Shown: piece by piece, positions 14,425 through 16,203 of the stretch
Numbering within the stretch: position 1 is the stretch's first letter
How the letters are laid out: the number at the start of each line of letters is the position of its first letter
NCBI GenBank assembly: GCA_913046825.1
Contig: CAJWTF010000084.1
Location: 1-16,203 of the forward strand
Length of the DNA stretch: 16,203 bases
Direction: 5' to 3'
Source of the DNA: an uncultured Rickettsiales bacterium
GTDB lineage: Bacteria > Pseudomonadota > Alphaproteobacteria > UBA8366
Translations under genes and position numbers: made by a program
Notes under the pieces: model-generated
Told to the model about the DNA's origin: nothing
Databases searched by the model: none
What the model saw: only the letters and a program-made list of their open reading frames with translations

Positions 14425-15624
14425 ATGAACCTTACATTGTCGGCGGCGGACGAGGCTTTTCGCCTTGAAGTTCGCACCTTTCTGGAAGAAAGCCTGACGC
14501 CCGAACTGCAAGAAGGTGCCGATAAACGCACCAGCCTGTGGCAAGACGTGCCGTCCTCCATGACGTGGCAGCGAATTCTGCATGCGAAAGGTTGGGTGTC
14601 ACCCGACTGGCCGGCCGAATACGGCGGTACCGGATGGTCCGTCGTGCAACGCTATATTTTTGCCCAGGAGTGCGCCCGCGCCCGCTGCCCGTCGCTGATC
14701 CCGATGAGCCTTAAGATGTGCGGGCCGATGTTGATCGGCTTCGGCACGGCGGATCAGAAAGCCCACTACCTGCCGCGTATCTTGAGTGGTCAAGATTTCT
14801 GGTGCCAAGGTTATTCGGAACCCGGCTCCGGCTCCGATTTGGCGTCCCTCAGCACCATGGCGGTCGGCGACAACGACGAGTATGTCGTTAACGGCACCAA
14901 GATTTGGACCAGCTATGCCCAGCACGCCAATATGATGTTCGCCCTGGTGCGGACCTCTACCGAAGGCAAGAAACAGGAAGGCATCTCGTTCCTGCTGATC
15001 GACATGGCCTCGCCTGGCATCACGGTCCGCCCGATCATCAACATCGCGGGCGCGCATGAGCTGAACGAGGTCTTCTTCGAGGATGTGCGCGTCCCGAAGG
15101 CCAACCGGGTCGGCGAAGAGAATGACGGCTGGTCGGTCGCTAAATACCTGCTCGAGTTCGAGCGTTTCGCCATGGGCTCGGTCGAAGTCCGCCGCACCCT
15201 GGATCGGGTCGAGGCGTTGGCGACGGCGACCCCGATGCGGGGTGTAGCTTTAAAGGAAGACCCGGATTTTCGAAGCAAACTCGCGCAACTCCGCATTGAC
15301 ACGTTGGTGCTGGAAGCCTCCGAGCAGCGGGTGCTCGCCGAGCTGAGTGCGGGAGACCCACCGGGCCCGGTTTCGTCGCTATTGCGGGTCCAGAATGGAG
15401 AGACCCAGCAACGCGCCGATTTGTTAGGTGTGGAAGTGCTGGGGTATTACGCCGCCCCCTATCAGCCGGATGCCCTTGAAGTGGGCGCCACCATGCCGCC
15501 CATCGGCCCTTCGGAAGGCATCGCCTTCGTGCCGATGTATCTCAGCAACCGGATGAAAACCATCGCGGGCGGCTCGAGTGAAATTCAACGCAACATCGCG
15601 GCCAAGGTGATCTTGGGGCTTTAG
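14425..15624 (+). CDS. Acyl-CoA dehydrogenase family protein
   Basis: A 399-residue FAD enzyme introducing a C2-C3 double bond into an acyl-CoA. It has an N-terminal helical domain, the flavin-loop motif CQGYSEPGSGSDLASL (127-142), KIWTSYAQHANMM (159-171) and a C-terminal IAGGSSEIQRNIAAKVILGL. In medium-chain enzymes the catalytic Glu precedes the Gly in the YEGT motif; here that site is Gly. Glu246 in LEFERFAMG aligns with the helix-G base used by isovaleryl-CoA dehydrogenase, or a partner subunit may contribute. The ATG at 14425 has only a weak ribosome site. Convergent with the methyltransferase, 13 bases away. Probably co-transcribed with the GMC gene. Confidence 0.9.
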   Translation: MNLTLSAADEAFRLEVRTFLEESLTPELQEGADKRTSLWQDVPSSMTWQRILHAKGWVSPDWPAEYGGTGWSVVQRYIFAQECARARCPSLIPMSLKMCGPMLIGFGTADQKAHYLPRILSGQDFWCQGYSEPGSGSDLASLSTMAVGDNDEYVVNGTKIWTSYAQHANMMFALVRTSTEGKKQEGISFLLIDMASPGITVRPIINIAGAHELNEVFFEDVRVPKANRVGEENDGWSVAKYLLEFERFAMGSVEVRRTLDRVEALATATPMRGVALKEDPDFRSKLAQLRIDTLVLEASEQRVLAELSAGDPPGPVSSLLRVQNGETQQRADLLGVEVLGYYAAPYQPDALEVGATMPPIGPSEGIAFVPMYLSNRMKTIAGGSSEIQRNIAAKVILGL

Positions 15625-15637
15625 GGCCGAACTTCCA

Positions 15638-16203
15638 TTAAGCGACCTTTAGAAGCGCGAATTTCACTTCGATTTGGTCCGTGAAATCTTCGTGTTTTGG
15701 GATGTAGGGTTTGGGCTCAGTGATCTCTAGCACTTGACACAGGCCACGCGCTATCGGCCCCGCGATCATGTCGTCAAAATTCTGTTCCTTCCAAAGATCG
15801 TCGCGGTGCGTGAAGACGAATGCGCCGCCGGGCTGGATGATCCGGCAGAGATCGGCGAGAAGAGCTGCCGGGTCGGCGATATAGGTCATGACACCGACGC
15901 TGGCCGCCCCGTCGAAGCTATTGTCGGCGAAGGGCAGGGGTATTTGTTGCAGGTCAACCCGGCGTAACGATGCGTAACAGCCGCGTGCCATGGCACGCTT
16001 TAGGGACGCTTTGGAGATGTCGACTCCATCGATCCGGCACTCGAGATAGTTCGAAAGTTTTTCGGCGAACTGCCCGGTGCCGCATCCAAGGTCGAGGACC
16101 TTGCTTCCTGGTTGCAGGTGTTCGGTGAGCATCGCGGCGGAGACGTCCGGGGCAGTGTAATCCCAATCGGCGAGCTCTTTATCGTAGCGCGCGGACCAGT
16201 CGT
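15638..16203 (-). CDS. Class I SAM-dependent methyltransferase (METTL27-like), 5' end cut by window edge
   Basis: About 187 C-terminal codons are present; the frame stays open to the right edge, so the true start lies outside. An internal ATG at 16132 is not the start, because the upstream residues DWSARYDKELADWDYTAP are typical of this family's N-terminal segment. Motif I, KVLDLGCGTGQFAEKL, binds S-adenosylmethionine. GVDISKASLKRA follows as the acidic strand, then PLPFADNSFDGAASVGV and LCRIIQPGGAFVFTHRD. It resembles METTL27 (WBSCR27)-type proteins, whose substrate is unknown. It converges on the acyl-CoA dehydrogenase with no visible terminator. Confidence 0.88.
   Translation of the reverse strand, partial: DWSARYDKELADWDYTAPDVSAAMLTEHLQPGSKVLDLGCGTGQFAEKLSNYLECRIDGVDISKASLKRAMARGCYASLRRVDLQQIPLPFADNSFDGAASVGVMTYIADPAALLADLCRIIQPGGAFVFTHRDDLWKEQNFDDMIAGPIARGLCQVLEITEPKPYIPKHEDFTDQIEVKFALLKVA

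Noticed and set aside
1..16203. CRISPR arrays, tRNA or rRNA genes, insertion sequences
   Set aside because: No spaced direct repeats, tRNA-like cloverleaf, rRNA sequence or transposase-like ORF was found on reading both strands.

Overview
The window looks like a chromosomal stretch of an alphaproteobacterium (GC in the high fifties by eye, Shine-Dalgarno-led genes with short gaps, many small-molecule catabolic enzymes, and an intergenic CATCCTTCG-type palindromic repeat). The species cannot be read from the sequence. TAA, TAG and TGA all occur as ordinary stops, so the code is the standard one.

Layout. (a) 1-1355, minus strand: two tandem, paralogous EamA/DMT membrane transporters overlapping by ATGA; the second runs off the left edge. 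(b) 1356-1632: divergent intergenic region with a palindromic repeat. (c) 1633-7294, plus strand: a tight seven-gene run, namely crotonase, cyclase-family hydrolase, DehI-like protein, Ldh-type NAD(P) oxidoreductase, GFA-type zinc protein, FOXRED1/DAO-like FAD oxidoreductase and hotdog thioesterase. It looks like a catabolic operon for an unidentified acid. (d) 7347-8948, minus strand: DUF1445/D-glutamate cyclase-like protein and a TauE/SafE permease. (e) 9132-12004, plus strand: class III omega-amino acid aminotransferase, a glutaredoxin-DinB fusion, and an isochorismatase/N-carbamoylsarcosine amidase-like hydrolase. (f) 12029-12744, minus strand: a small cupin and a decayed C-terminal fragment of a sensor histidine kinase. 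(g) 12761-15624, plus strand: GMC-type FAD alcohol/choline dehydrogenase and an acyl-CoA dehydrogenase. (h) 15638 to the right edge, minus strand: a METTL27-like SAM methyltransferase, cut by the window end.

The most notable object is the gene at 10574-11332. A near-perfect Shine-Dalgarno sequence precedes an ATG whose reading frame meets an in-frame TGA at codon 13 and then stays open to codon 252. The TGA falls exactly where the first redox cysteine of a glutaredoxin CxxC motif belongs, giving U-T-S-C. Two adjoining stem-loops follow the TGA at distances compatible with a bacterial SECIS. The simplest reading is a selenocysteine-containing glutaredoxin fused to a DinB domain, which a standard gene caller would truncate to a 218-residue DinB protein. 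A nonsense mutation or sequencing error remains possible.
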